A DNA stretch of 64,000 nucleotides from Pseudomonas sp. SG20056 (GTDB lineage: Bacteria > Pseudomonadota > Gammaproteobacteria > Pseudomonadales > Pseudomonadaceae). Positions within the stretch are counted from its first letter, which is position 1. Each line of letters begins with the position of its first letter. The notes under the pieces were generated by a model that saw only the letters and a list, made by a program, of their open reading frames with translations, searched no databases and had not been told where the DNA came from. The stretch covers positions 124,001 through 188,000 of the forward strand of contig NZ_CP134499.1 of NCBI RefSeq assembly GCF_031764535.1. The letters run 5' to 3'. Below, one piece after another: positions 18,901 through 27,089 of this stretch. Position numbers and translations under genes: made by a program.

Positions 18901-19737
18901 ATGCATCAATTGAAAACTCTGGCCCTGGCCACTGCGACCGCCGGCCTGATCGGTCTGGCTCCTTTCGCTGCCTATGCTGCCGAGGGCGATGCCAGCCGCG
19001 AGCTGAGCGAGGCGCGCCAGGAAGGCTCGATCTGGACCGCGTTTGCCCTCAACCGCCACCTCAACCCCTTCACCATCGATGTGGATGTGGAGAACGGCAG
19101 CGCCAAGCTGACCGGTAAGGTGGAAACCGATGTTGAGCGCGACCTGGCCGAGCAGATTGCCCTGGGTATCGAAGGGGTGAAGAAGGTCGACAACCAGCTG
19201 ACTCTGGACCCGGCCTTCGAAGCCAAGGCCAGCGCCGAGCCAAACCTGTCGCAGCGGTTTGACGACGCGACCCTGGTGGCCACGGTGAAATCCAAGTTGC
19301 TGTGGAACAGCAACACCGAAGGTCTGGACATCAACGTCAATGCGGCCAACGGCAAAGTCAGCCTGACCGGTAACGCGCAGAGCGCTGAAGCCAAGGAGCT
19401 GGCTGGTCGCTTGGCGGCCAACACCGATGGTGTGCGTGAAGTGAACAACCAGCTGAGCATCAGCGCCACCGACAGCACCGCTGCCAAGGCGCAGAACGCG
19501 GCTGATGACACCGCTGCAGTGATCAGCGATGCGTGGATCACCAGCAAGGTGAAATCCAGCTTTATCTACAGCCGCAACCTCGACGGTCTGGATATTTCAG
19601 TCGACACCCAGAAGGGCATGGTCAGCCTCAGCGGCAGCGTGCTGAGCAACGCCGAGAAGCAACTGGCGATTGAAACCGCGCGCAACATCCGTGGCGTGCG
19701 CGGTGTCGACGCCGATGCCCTGCGCATCGATAGCTAA
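18901..19737 (+). CDS. Periplasmic protein with three BON domains (OsmY-like)
   Basis: A 278-residue exported protein. A signal peptide (MHQLKTLALATATAGLIGLA, cleavage after AYA) is followed by three BON modules, at about residues 35-105, 115-190 and 205-275, each with the glycine-centred pattern VNGxVxLxG seen here as NGSAKLTGKVE, NGKVSLTGNAQ and KGMVSLSGSV. BON domains bind phospholipid surfaces, and OsmY is an osmotic-stress protein and periplasmic chaperone. GGAGG lies 7 bases before the start. It is divergent from algB, and the sigma54 promoter suggests control by an NtrC-type activator. Confidence 0.88.
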   Translation: MHQLKTLALATATAGLIGLAPFAAYAAEGDASRELSEARQEGSIWTAFALNRHLNPFTIDVDVENGSAKLTGKVETDVERDLAEQIALGIEGVKKVDNQLTLDPAFEAKASAEPNLSQRFDDATLVATVKSKLLWNSNTEGLDINVNAANGKVSLTGNAQSAEAKELAGRLAANTDGVREVNNQLSISATDSTAAKAQNAADDTAAVISDAWITSKVKSSFIYSRNLDGLDISVDTQKGMVSLSGSVLSNAEKQLAIETARNIRGVRGVDADALRIDS

Positions 19738-19828
19738 TTCATCCGGGCCGTGGCCATGCCGGTCGCGGCCTGTTGTTTGAGGCTGCCTTGCCAACGCGGC
19801 AGCCGCTACAACTCACAGGAGATCCACC

Positions 19829-20263
19829 ATGACTGATAAAACAGAGCAACTTAACGAACTGATCGAAATCACCCGTGACGGCCAGCGCTTCTACCAGCAC
19901 GCCCACGACGAAGTGAAGGACGTGCGCCTGCAGGTGCTGTTCCGCGACATGTCACAGAGCAAGAACGAGCTGATCCGCGCGTTGTCGGTAAAAGTTGCAG
20001 CCAATCAGGAAGTCCCGGCCAGCGGCGGCACCTTTGTCGGCAAGCTGCGTCAGGTTTACGCCGATACCAAGGCGACCCTGGCCAGCGACACCGAAGCCAC
20101 CTACGTGGGTCAGCTGGAAGAAGCCGAAGACCGCATCCTGCATGCCTTCGAGGATGCGCTGGAAAGTGCCGAGCCGGACGTGCAGGCCCTGCTGACTGCA
20201 GAAATGCCGAAAGTGCGCGCCAACCATGACCGCATGCGCACCCTGAAACAGTCCATGCAGTAA
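19829..20263 (+). CDS. PA2169/DUF2383 family four-helix protein
   Basis: A 144-residue soluble, charged, all-helical protein. The patterns LNELIEITRDGQRFYQHAHDE, DMSQSKNELIRAL and EEAEDRILHAFEDAL place it in the PA2169 family (DUF2383), a ferritin-like four-helix bundle associated with stress and biofilm conditions. Unlike true ferritins, metal ligands are not obvious. CAGGAG precedes the start by 7 bases. It lies 91 bp after the BON gene and 77 bp before a DUF1328 membrane protein; such small stress-type proteins often cluster, and all three could be read from the sigma54 promoter at 18821. Confidence 0.75.
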   Translation: MTDKTEQLNELIEITRDGQRFYQHAHDEVKDVRLQVLFRDMSQSKNELIRALSVKVAANQEVPASGGTFVGKLRQVYADTKATLASDTEATYVGQLEEAEDRILHAFEDALESAEPDVQALLTAEMPKVRANHDRMRTLKQSMQ

Positions 20264-20270
20264 GCCCGGT

Positions 20271-20294
20271 CCGGTGTGGTTTGCGCCACACCGG
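20271..20294 (+). terminator. Hairpin after the DUF2383 gene
   Basis: A 9-bp stem CCGGTGTGG / CCACACCGG with a short loop, just after the stop at 20263. No T-run follows, so it is a partial terminator or an mRNA-stabilising stem between this gene and the DUF1328 gene. Confidence 0.4.
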
Positions 20295-20340
20295 GTCATA
20301 CCGCGCCGCGGCGCACACTGAGTAAACAAGGAGTATCGCC

Positions 20341-20505
20341 ATGCTGAGTTGGGCCATTACCTTTCTGATTATCGCCATCATCGCTGCAGTTCTGGGCTTC
20401 GGTGGTATCGCCGGCACCGCCACGGGTATCGCGAAAATTCTCTTCGTGGTGTTTCTGGTGATGTTTATCGTCTCGTTCATCATGGGCCGCCGCCCACGTG
20501 GATAG
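20341..20505 (+). CDS. DUF1328 (UPF0391/YtjA) small membrane protein
   Basis: A 54-residue protein ([20 protein letters not shown], then [18 protein letters not shown] and an RRPRG end) made of two hydrophobic helices joined by a glycine-rich turn. This exactly fits the UPF0391 family, found in many proteobacteria and often induced by stress; function unknown. The start is preceded by AAGGAG 8 bases upstream (20328-20333). It is followed directly by repeat copy D. Confidence 0.88.
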   Translation: MLSWAITFLIIAIIAAVLGFGGIAGTATGIAKILFVVFLVMFIVSFIMGRRPRG

Positions 20506-20507
20506 CC

Positions 20508-20643
20508 GGTCGTTGAAAAACTACCTGCGTTGGCAATACCGCGTTAAAAGCGCCCTAGAAATGCTCATTTACAGCCGTAAACTCCGCTTTCTAGGTCGCT
20601 TTTGCCTTGTCTTGCCTGCCTCGCCTACGTTTTTCCAACGACC
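20508..20643. repeat. Hairpin-forming intergenic repeat, diverged copy D
   Basis: The ends GGTCGTTGAAAAAC (20508-20521) and GTTTTTCCAACGACC (20629-20643) are near-perfect inverted repeats. The interior holds GCGTTAAAAGCG, AATGCTCATTTACAGC and CTCCGC, which echo the core blocks of the repeats at 245-424, 21128-21363 and 28070-28219. It lies between the DUF1328 and ivy genes and provides no start codon used by either. Confidence 0.6.
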
Positions 20644-20659
20644 TTCTAGAGGAACCACC

Positions 20660-21118
20660 ATGACCATCAAGACGCTGCTTGCCGCCCTGTTGCTGGGCGG
20701 CAGTGCGGCGGCTTTGGCCGCGGACACCGACGGCCAATTCCGCCTCAACGAACTGCTCGCCAGTGACCCTGCCTATCAAGAAAGCTGGCAGGAACTGGTG
20801 GAAGAGGAAAGCCGTCTGCCAGAGTGGGTGATCAATCTCAGCGGCATCGCCAGCCCCATGCAGGGCCTGGATGACGACGGCGACAAGTACCTGGTCGGCC
20901 AGCTGTGTGAGGAGAATAACTGCTTCAACCAGCGTCTCTACGTGGCCTTCAGCTGGGACAAGGACGACGCCTACGCCCTCTATGTGCAACTGCCCGAAGG
21001 CCTGCCGACGGACAAGGCACCCAGCCAGCACGCCACCCTGCGCTGGCTTGGCGAGCCGGACGAAGCGACTCAGCAGTTGCTGCAAGAGCAGCTGAGAAGT
21101 GACCCGAACTGGTACTAA
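20660..21118 (+). CDS. ivy: Inhibitor of vertebrate lysozyme, Ivy
   Basis: A 152-residue periplasmic protein with a 20-residue signal peptide (MTIKTLLAALLLGGSAAALA). The mature part has Ivy features: LNELLASDPAYQESW at the N-terminus and the conserved disulphide loop CEENNC (C-x4-C), which in characterised Ivy proteins inserts into the lysozyme active site. Ivy blocks c-type lysozyme and may also control the cell's own lytic transglycosylases. ATG 20660 is chosen because of the signal peptide and the AGAGGA site upstream; the longer frame from 20498 runs through a repeat. PA5481 is the equivalent locus. Confidence 0.86.
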   Translation: MTIKTLLAALLLGGSAAALAADTDGQFRLNELLASDPAYQESWQELVEEESRLPEWVINLSGIASPMQGLDDDGDKYLVGQLCEENNCFNQRLYVAFSWDKDDAYALYVQLPEGLPTDKAPSQHATLRWLGEPDEATQQLLQEQLRSDPNWY

Positions 21119-21127
21119 GAGTCTATT

Positions 21128-21363
21128 TACGATCTGCTGCGCGTCGGCCCTGCTGCGTTAAAAACAGGCTCGGTAAGCCGCTTGCGGCTAACGCGCTTTA
21201 GCGCGGCCCGGAGGGCGAGTAGAACGAGTAATGCTCATGTACAACAGTACACTCCGCTTGATTCGCTGCGCTCACCCTACGGGCCAGCCGTTGGCTGTTA
21301 CTCCGCTGCGCTTCGTTTCTCGCCTGTTTTTGCCTTGCAGGACTCTAGCTCGCAAGCTCGTAA
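21128..21363 (+). repeat. MITE-like intergenic repeat, copy B
   Basis: It occupies most of the 327-bp gap between ivy and the SpmAB-like gene. It begins TACGATCTGCTGCGCGTCGG and ends CTCGCAAGCTCGTA; inside are GTTAAAAACAGGCTCGG, AATGCTCATGTACA and CGCCTGTTTTTGCCTTGCA, shared with copies A and C. It is the longest copy, with an additional internal block around 21255-21330. No gene of its own is visible. The rest of the gap (21364-21445) probably holds the downstream promoter. Confidence 0.75.
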
Positions 21364-21445
21364 AAAGACTCTCTCCATCTCCTTTGTATAAGCCGCTGTA
21401 TAAGCCGCGCTATCATCCCGCCCATTGATCTGGGGGAGAGACGGC

Positions 21446-22675
21446 ATGCTCAATTGGCTGTGGCTGGGGTTTTTCGTGGTGGCGGCCATTGCCGGCCTGT
21501 CGCGCTGGTTGCTCGGTGACGACCCGGCGGTGTTCGCTGCCATGGTCGAAAGCCTGTTTGCCATGGCCAAGTTGTCGGTCGAGGTCATGGTGCTGCTGTT
21601 CGGCACCCTGACCCTCTGGCTCGGGCTGTTGCGCATTGGCGAGAAAGCCGGCCTGGTCGATGCCTTGGCGCGCATGCTCGGCCCGCTGTTTGCGCGGTTG
21701 ATGCCGGAAGTGCCGCGCGGCCATCCGGCCCTCGGCCTGATCACCATGAACTTCGCCGCCAATGGCCTGGGCCTGGATAACGCCGCCACGCCGATTGGCC
21801 TGAAAGCCATGCGCGCGCTGCAAACGCTCAACCCCAGTAGCACCATGGCGACTAATGCGCAGATTCTGTTTCTGGTGCTCAACGCCTCGTCGCTGACCCT
21901 GCTGCCGGTGACCATCTTTATGTACCGCGCCCAGCAAGGGGCGCCTGATCCCACTCTAGTGTTTCTGCCGATTTTGCTGGCCACCAGCGCGTCGACCCTG
22001 GTCGGTTTACTGTCAGTGGCGCTGATGCAGCGCCTGCGCCTGTGGGACCCGGTGGTGCTGGCGTACCTGATCCCCGGCGCGCTGCTGCTGGGCAGCTTTA
22101 TGGCTGTGCTGGCGACCATGTCCGCCACGGCGCTGGCGGCCCTGTCGTCGCTGGCCGGCAACCTCACCCTGTTCGGCATCATCATGCTGTTTCTGCTGCT
22201 CGGCGCGCTGAAGAAGGTGGCGGTGTACGAGGAGTTTGTCGAAGGCGCGAAAGAAGGCTTCGACGTGGCCAAAAGCCTGCTGCCCTACTTGGTGGCGATG
22301 CTCTGTGCGATTGGCGTATTGCGTGCATCTGGTGCGCTGGAGTTCGGTCTGGATGGCATTCGCTGGCTGATTGAAGCGCTTGGCTGGGATACGCGTTTTG
22401 TCGAGGCGCTGCCCACCGCGCTGGTCAAGCCGTTTTCCGGCAGCGCGGCGCGCGCCATGCTGATCGAAACCATGCAGACCCACGGCGTCGACAGCTTTGC
22501 CGCGCTGGTGGCGGCGACCATCCAGGGCAGCACGGAAACCACCTTCTATGTACTGGCGGTGTATTTTGGCGCGGTCGGCATCCAGCGCGTGCGCCACGCC
22601 GTGGGTTGCGCGCTGCTGGCCGAGTTGGCCGGTGTGGTGGCGGCAATCTTCGTCTGCTACTGGTTCTTCGGCTAA
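21446..22675 (+). CDS. SpmA-SpmB-like nucleoside recognition domain membrane protein
   Basis: A 409-residue inner-membrane protein with about ten predicted helices. Two Gate/nucleoside-recognition domains are fused: an SpmA-like first half (with NFAANGLGLDNAATPIGLKA) and an SpmB-like second half (with LVKPFSGSAARAML and QGSTETTFYVLAVYFG). In Bacillus the two halves are separate spore-maturation proteins; non-sporulating proteobacteria have the fusion, with unknown transport substrate. ATG 21446 has GGGGGAGAG upstream and is preferred to the frame start at 21425. PA5480 is the equivalent in PAO1. Confidence 0.87.
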   Translation: MLNWLWLGFFVVAAIAGLSRWLLGDDPAVFAAMVESLFAMAKLSVEVMVLLFGTLTLWLGLLRIGEKAGLVDALARMLGPLFARLMPEVPRGHPALGLITMNFAANGLGLDNAATPIGLKAMRALQTLNPSSTMATNAQILFLVLNASSLTLLPVTIFMYRAQQGAPDPTLVFLPILLATSASTLVGLLSVALMQRLRLWDPVVLAYLIPGALLLGSFMAVLATMSATALAALSSLAGNLTLFGIIMLFLLLGALKKVAVYEEFVEGAKEGFDVAKSLLPYLVAMLCAIGVLRASGALEFGLDGIRWLIEALGWDTRFVEALPTALVKPFSGSAARAMLIETMQTHGVDSFAALVAATIQGSTETTFYVLAVYFGAVGIQRVRHAVGCALLAELAGVVAAIFVCYWFFG

Positions 22676-22685
22676 GCATTTAGCT

Positions 22686-22775
22686 CCCCTCTCCCACATG
22701 TGGGAGAGGGGCTGGGGGAGAGGGTGAAAAAACACCAAGCCCTCTCCCTAACCCTCTCCCGTAAACGGGAGAGGG
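22686..22775. repeat. G+C-rich double hairpin between convergent genes
   Basis: Two strong structures: a 26-bp perfect palindrome centred at 22698/22699 (CCCCTCTCCCACA and its inverse) and CCCTCTCCCGT / ACGGGAGAGGG at 22752-22775 with a 2-base loop. GGGGGAGAGGG and CCCTCTCCCT between them can pair as well. Repeats of this type are common between genes in several proteobacteria. Lying between convergent genes, it could end transcription from both sides. Confidence 0.6.
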
Positions 22776-22801
22776 AATAAAAGGCACCCACCGCTAAGCC
22801 G

Positions 22802-23815
22802 CTACTCCACCACCTTAAAGCGCAGCACCCCAATCATCTGCCCCGCTTCGGTCAGCACCTGCACCTGCCAGCGGCCTATGGCGTCGGCGGGGAAGTTCTG
22901 TTTGTGGGTCCAAGCGCGGTAGCCTTCCTTGCGCCCGCCTTGAATATCCAGGGCAATGCGCTCGACTTCGCCGCCATCGCGGCGCCAGACGTGATAAATC
23001 CGCTCATTCAGCCCGCGCGGCGCACTGATCGAGGTATAGGCGAACAGGCCCTGGCTGCGCAGTTGCGCCACGCTCAATTCCTTGATGCTCTCGCCCGGCG
23101 CGCGGTTCTGGTTATCGAATTCACTGGTCACCGCCACCTCGGTCAGCCACAAGGTCGCCGGTGGCACCCAGGTGCGCGCCAGCCAGCCGCCTGCGCCGAT
23201 GGCCAGGGTCATGCCGACCAAGAGCAGGCCGCGCCACCAGCGCTGCACGGTGATGATCGCGAACAGCGAAGGGAACGACAGCAATACCGCCGCCGCCAGG
23301 GCCAGCTGATAGCTCTGCGGGGTGGTCAGCTTGAAGATGATCGGCAGGGCGGTGAGCAGCACCGCGAACAGCGCCAGGGTGTGATAGGCGAGAAACAGCC
23401 AGCGCTTGGGCGCCAGCCAGCGGTAGTACAGCGGGTCGATGATCGAAATCAGCGCGGCGCTGGCCAGTAGGCCGCTGAACAGCAACTGGCCGCTGTTCCA
23501 GGTGGTGGTGATAAAGAAGAACGGCAAAACGAAAAACAGGCTCTCCTGGTGGATCATCTGCGTCGCATAGCGCAGCAGCGGCGGCGGCAACTCAAAGCCA
23601 AACCACTGGGCGATGCGCTCGCGCAGGATGTTTTCCAGAATCAGCCACAACCAGCTGACCAGCATCACCAGTGCCAACACCTGCGCCAGCCCGGCATGCC
23701 GCTCGACCAGCAGAAAGCTCGCCAACCCCGAGGCAAAGCCAAAGATCGCCACCATCCCCGGATTGCGCTGAATCAGGGCGATCAGTTTGAACACCTGTTG
23801 TTTCACTGCTTGCAT
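22802..23815 (-). CDS. DUF5924/DUF2914 family membrane protein
   Basis: A 337-residue protein. The N-terminal 220 residues have about seven hydrophobic segments (for example IFGFASGLASFLLV, VLALVMLVSWLWLILENI, FFVLPFFFITTTW). The C-terminal 110 residues form a soluble beta-rich domain (YTSISAPRGLNERIYHVWRR, then GRWQVQVLTEAGQMIGVLRF) of the DUF2914 type. No function is known. ATG 23815 is used; a GTG at 23839 is in frame but would overlap the preceding gene further. It overlaps the stop of the VOC gene at 23827 only if that GTG is used. Confidence 0.75.
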   Translation of the reverse strand: MQAVKQQVFKLIALIQRNPGMVAIFGFASGLASFLLVERHAGLAQVLALVMLVSWLWLILENILRERIAQWFGFELPPPLLRYATQMIHQESLFFVLPFFFITTTWNSGQLLFSGLLASAALISIIDPLYYRWLAPKRWLFLAYHTLALFAVLLTALPIIFKLTTPQSYQLALAAAVLLSFPSLFAIITVQRWWRGLLLVGMTLAIGAGGWLARTWVPPATLWLTEVAVTSEFDNQNRAPGESIKELSVAQLRSQGLFAYTSISAPRGLNERIYHVWRRDGGEVERIALDIQGGRKEGYRAWTHKQNFPADAIGRWQVQVLTEAGQMIGVLRFKVVE

Positions 23816-23826
23816 GGGACGTCCGA

Positions 23827-24174
23827 TTACTCCGACCACACGGCCAGACGATTACCACTGGGATCGCTGAACTCGAAGCGTCGCCCGCCAGGGAAACTGA
23901 AAATCGCTTGAGTGATCTGCCCACCGGCGGCAGCCACCTGGGCACACACGGCTTCCAGGTCCGCGGCATAGATCACCACCAGTGGCCCGCTACCCGCTGC
24001 ACTGTCAGTGGTAAAGCCACCCGTCATGCGCCCATCGGTAAAGCTGCTGTAGTGCGGGCCGTAGTCGGTAAAGCGCCAGCCGAACACCTGTTGGTAAAAC
24101 TGCTTGAGCAGCGGCAGGTCGACGGCGGCGAACTCGATGTAGTCGATACGCAGATTCTGTTCGGCTTGGCTCAT
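23827..24174 (-). CDS. VOC-superfamily (glyoxalase-like) protein
   Basis: A 115-residue single VOC module: IDYIEFAAVDLPLLKQFYQQ, then VFGWRFTDYGPHYSSF and a closing RRFEFSDPSGNRLAVWSE, with two beta-alpha-beta-beta-beta units. Many proteins of this type are glyoxalase- or dioxygenase-like metal enzymes or binding proteins; the substrate is unknown. ATG 24174 begins MSQAEQNLRIDYIE, the natural domain start; the frame extends to 24312 without homologous sequence. It lies 11 bp before the DUF5924 gene, so they are probably co-transcribed. Confidence 0.82.
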   Translation of the reverse strand: MSQAEQNLRIDYIEFAAVDLPLLKQFYQQVFGWRFTDYGPHYSSFTDGRMTGGFTTDSAAGSGPLVVIYAADLEAVCAQVAAAGGQITQAIFSFPGGRRFEFSDPSGNRLAVWSE

Positions 24175-24380
24175 GGCGGCATACCTGGGCGAATGGCGGG
24201 GCGCAGAGCATAGCGCGCCCCGCCGGCCAGGGCACACGCATCTGTCGCCTTTCGCCACGCAGTTTGGCCAGCCTTGCCACTGTCTCCCCGCAACGCGCTG
24301 GATAGCCTGCAATGGGTAAACACAGTCGGTGAAAACGCAGCGCCCGCTCCATGGGGCCGTGCTGCGTTATGGAGAGCTAC

Positions 24381-25343
24381 ATGCGCGTCTTGATCACAGG
24401 TGCAGCCGGTTATATCGGTCAGCAGCTGCTTAACCAGCTGGCTATTCAGCACCCGCAGTGGCTGCTGATTGCCGCCGATATTCGCCCGCAGAACCGCGCG
24501 GGGATGAAGCTGAATATCGAACCGGTGCTGCTCGATATCAGCCAGCCGGCGGCCGTGGAGGACTGCGTAGCGACCTGGCAGCCGCAGGCGATTGTTCACC
24601 TGGCTTCGGTGGTCACACCGCCGCCAGGCATGAGCGAAGCACAGCTGCATGCCATCGATGTTGGCGGCACCCAATCGCTGATCCAGGCAGCTGCGGCCCA
24701 TGGCGTCGAACAGTTGATCGTCACCAGCTCCGGCGCCGCCTATGGCTATGACCCGCAGAATGCCGAGTGGCTGGATGAAGACCAGCCGCTACGCGGCCAT
24801 GCACAGTTCGCCTATGCCAAGCACAAACTTGAAGTGGAGGTGCTGTTGGCCGAAGCCCGCGCGCAGCACCCGCACCTCAAGCAGCTGGTGCTGCGCCCCG
24901 GCACCATCCTCGGCAAACAGGTGAACAACCAGATCACCGAGCTGTTCAAAAAGCCGTCAGTGCTGGGTATTCGCGGCAGCGACAGCCGCTTCGTATTTAT
25001 CTGGGATCAGGATGTGGTGGACATCATCAGCCGTGGCCTGCGCCAGCAGAGCGCCGGCATCTTCAACCTGGCCGGCGACGGCGCCCTGTCACTCAAGGAA
25101 ATCGCCGAGCTGCTGGGCAAACCCTACCGGCCCTTGCCAGCCTGGCTGATCCGCGCCGCGTTGCGCGTGCTCAAACCCCTCGGCCTCAGCCCCTACGGCC
25201 CGGAGCAGGTGGATTTTCTGCGTTATCGCCCGGTGCTAAGCAATCGCCGGCTAAAACAGGACTTCGGCTTTAGCCCACGCTATAGCTCGCGCGAAGCGTT
25301 TCTGGCGTTTTTACGGGCGCAGGGGATTGAAGGGCAGGCTTGA
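24381..25343 (+). CDS. NAD-dependent epimerase/dehydratase (extended SDR)
   Basis: A 320-residue cytoplasmic oxidoreductase. The Rossmann motif is VLITGAAGYIGQQ (GxxGxxG), VHLASVVTPP marks the NAD-binding strand, and the catalytic triad is seen as TSSGAA (Ser) and FAYAKHK (Tyr-x3-Lys). The C-terminal third is variable, as in nucleotide-sugar epimerases. No sugar-biosynthesis genes are adjacent, so the substrate cannot be named. GGAG lies 8 bases before ATG 24381. It stands alone between the divergent VOC unit and a convergent membrane-protein gene. Confidence 0.85.
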   Translation: MRVLITGAAGYIGQQLLNQLAIQHPQWLLIAADIRPQNRAGMKLNIEPVLLDISQPAAVEDCVATWQPQAIVHLASVVTPPPGMSEAQLHAIDVGGTQSLIQAAAAHGVEQLIVTSSGAAYGYDPQNAEWLDEDQPLRGHAQFAYAKHKLEVEVLLAEARAQHPHLKQLVLRPGTILGKQVNNQITELFKKPSVLGIRGSDSRFVFIWDQDVVDIISRGLRQQSAGIFNLAGDGALSLKEIAELLGKPYRPLPAWLIRAALRVLKPLGLSPYGPEQVDFLRYRPVLSNRRLKQDFGFSPRYSSREAFLAFLRAQGIEGQA

Positions 25344-25368
25344 TTCTCGCTAGCGACTTGAACACACG

Positions 25369-25851
25369 TTAGGTTTCTTGAACACATTGGTTGGTATGCA
25401 GCGAGCTGTCTTTGCTTAAGCCACCGCCAACCACAAGGGCCGCGCTCAAGATCACGCAATTTTTAATTATGTATTGCCCTTCAAGAGTTAAGGCGTAAGG
25501 GAATTTTATAAAGCAGATTTCAGGCAATACAAATAACGGCAGGATAGTTCCGAACAACTGTAAGAACAGTAGGGTCAGGGCAATTCTCAGGAGTGGTCTA
25601 AAAAGCAGGCATATACCGATGGCAATCTCCCAGTACCCCAGGATAGGGATAAAGATGTCGGGAGGAAGCCAGGTTATTGTGTTGGTTATCAGATCATTTA
25701 CTGGGCTCAAGCCAAGCGGTTTCAGCGCGCCGAGCCAAATAAATATGATTGATAAAGAATACTTCAGTAAAACTTGGCCGTGTTGATGCATCCATTCTGC
25801 AGCAATTTTGTCGCACCTTCCGAAGGTGAAGTTTCCTACTTTAAGTTCCAT
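25369..25851 (-). CDS. DoxX/YkgB-like small membrane protein
   Basis: A 160-residue protein with about four hydrophobic helices (KYSLSIIFIWLGALKPLGL, IFIPILGYWEIAIGICLLF, IALTLLFLQLFGTILPLFVL, YIIKNCVILSAALVVGG). The pattern and the conserved ILGYWEIAIGI stretch fit the DoxX-like/DUF417 group. Its A+T content is visibly higher than its neighbours, with Ile/Asn/Lys-rich codon use, which suggests recent transfer. Function unknown; related proteins are linked to redox or chlorine stress. It is preceded on the same strand by the AraC-family gene, 30 bp away, so they may be linked in expression. Confidence 0.65.
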   Translation of the reverse strand: MELKVGNFTFGRCDKIAAEWMHQHGQVLLKYSLSIIFIWLGALKPLGLSPVNDLITNTITWLPPDIFIPILGYWEIAIGICLLFRPLLRIALTLLFLQLFGTILPLFVLPEICFIKFPYALTLEGQYIIKNCVILSAALVVGGGLSKDSSLHTNQCVQET

Positions 25852-25881
25852 GTTGCTCCCTTGAAGATACTTAATAGATAG

Positions 25882-26907
25882 TTACTGGGCTTTCTGCTGC
25901 GCCCGATATTCACCCGGCGTTAGCCCGGTCCATTGGCGAAACGCGCGAAAGAACACGCTGGGTTCCGAATAGCCCAGCAGCAGGGCGATTTCTGCGGCGG
26001 GTAAATCGCCGGTGCTCAGGTGTTGTTCGGCCAGTTGCTGGCGGGTGTCGTTCAGCAGTTGCTGGTAGTTGCAGCCTTCATCGGCCAGGCGACGTTGCAG
26101 GGTGCGTTCGCTTAGGTGCAGGTGTCGCGCCAGCTCGCTGCGGTCCGGTTCGCCGCGCGCCAGTTGTTCGCCGAGCAAAGCCACCACGCGGGCGCTTAGC
26201 CCTTCGCTGGGCAGGCGCGCGAGCAGGGCTTCAGCATGCTGGCGCAGCAGGTTTTGCAGCGGCGGGTTGGCCTGGATCAGCGGCGCGCTGGCCAGGCTGC
26301 GCGGCAGGACGATGCCGTAATCACTGGCGGCAAACTGCAGCGGGCAGGCGAAGGTGGCGCGGTAGCTGTCCAGCGTCGGCGGTTCTGGGTGAACAAACTG
26401 CGCGCGCAGCAGCTGCCAGTTATCCAGCAGCGGATGCAGCATCTGTACCCAGCAGGCCATCAGCGCCAGCACGCGGGTGCGAGTGGCCGGCAGCTCGGGG
26501 TGCAGCGGGCGATACAGCAGTTGCAGCTCCTCGCCTTGTTCGCGCAGTTGTACTTCGCCGCCCTCGCCGACCAGACGCTGATAGCGCAGCCCGGCCGCCA
26601 GCGCGTCGCCCAAGGTCGGGCTACTCTGCAACAGGTAACCAAGTACGCTGAACGGCCCAGGGGCGAGGTTGCAACCCAGGGCCAGGCCGGGTTCGGCATG
26701 TTCGATGCGGCTGAGGTATTGCCACAATTGTTCCTGCGTGGCGAAAGGCACGCGGGCATCAGGATCGCTGAGCTGGCTGTCGTGCAGTTCGCAGGCGCTC
26801 ATCAATTGGGCGCGATCAACGCCCAGGCGGCTGGCGGCATGCAGCACCGCGAGGGTGATGCTGGCGCTGACGGAGGTGTGTTGCGAGTCGAGTGTGTGCT
26901 TGGGCAT
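25882..26907 (-). CDS. AraC-family transcriptional regulator
   Basis: A 341-residue regulator with an N-terminal Arabinose_bd-type effector domain (about residues 20-205; LGLALGCNLAPGPFSVLGYLL-type start seen as PGLALGCNLAPGPFSVLG) and a C-terminal double helix-turn-helix (LHLSERTLQRRLADEG and EIALLLGYSEPSVFFRAFRQW, ending GLTPGEYRAQ). This architecture is that of the OruR/ArgR-like branch of AraC regulators in Pseudomonas. Target and ligand are unknown. It is divergent from the TAXI transporter gene (182 bp between starts) and upstream of the DoxX-like gene, so either could be its target. Confidence 0.88.
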   Translation of the reverse strand: MPKHTLDSQHTSVSASITLAVLHAASRLGVDRAQLMSACELHDSQLSDPDARVPFATQEQLWQYLSRIEHAEPGLALGCNLAPGPFSVLGYLLQSSPTLGDALAAGLRYQRLVGEGGEVQLREQGEELQLLYRPLHPELPATRTRVLALMACWVQMLHPLLDNWQLLRAQFVHPEPPTLDSYRATFACPLQFAASDYGIVLPRSLASAPLIQANPPLQNLLRQHAEALLARLPSEGLSARVVALLGEQLARGEPDRSELARHLHLSERTLQRRLADEGCNYQQLLNDTRQQLAEQHLSTGDLPAAEIALLLGYSEPSVFFRAFRQWTGLTPGEYRAQQKAQ

Positions 26908-27089
26908 GGCCTGATTCTGCCCAAAGCTGTGGCTTGGCGGTAGCGTTAAGACGTCTAGCTAAACACTTGGTTACTGGTGCAGCCGGGATTACTCCGTGCA
27001 ACCTGTGGCTGAGCGGTTAGACTCTTGTCCTTCCGGGCGCACTCAAAAGGTGCGACCGGTTCAAAAATAAACAGAAAAGGAGAACTCCC

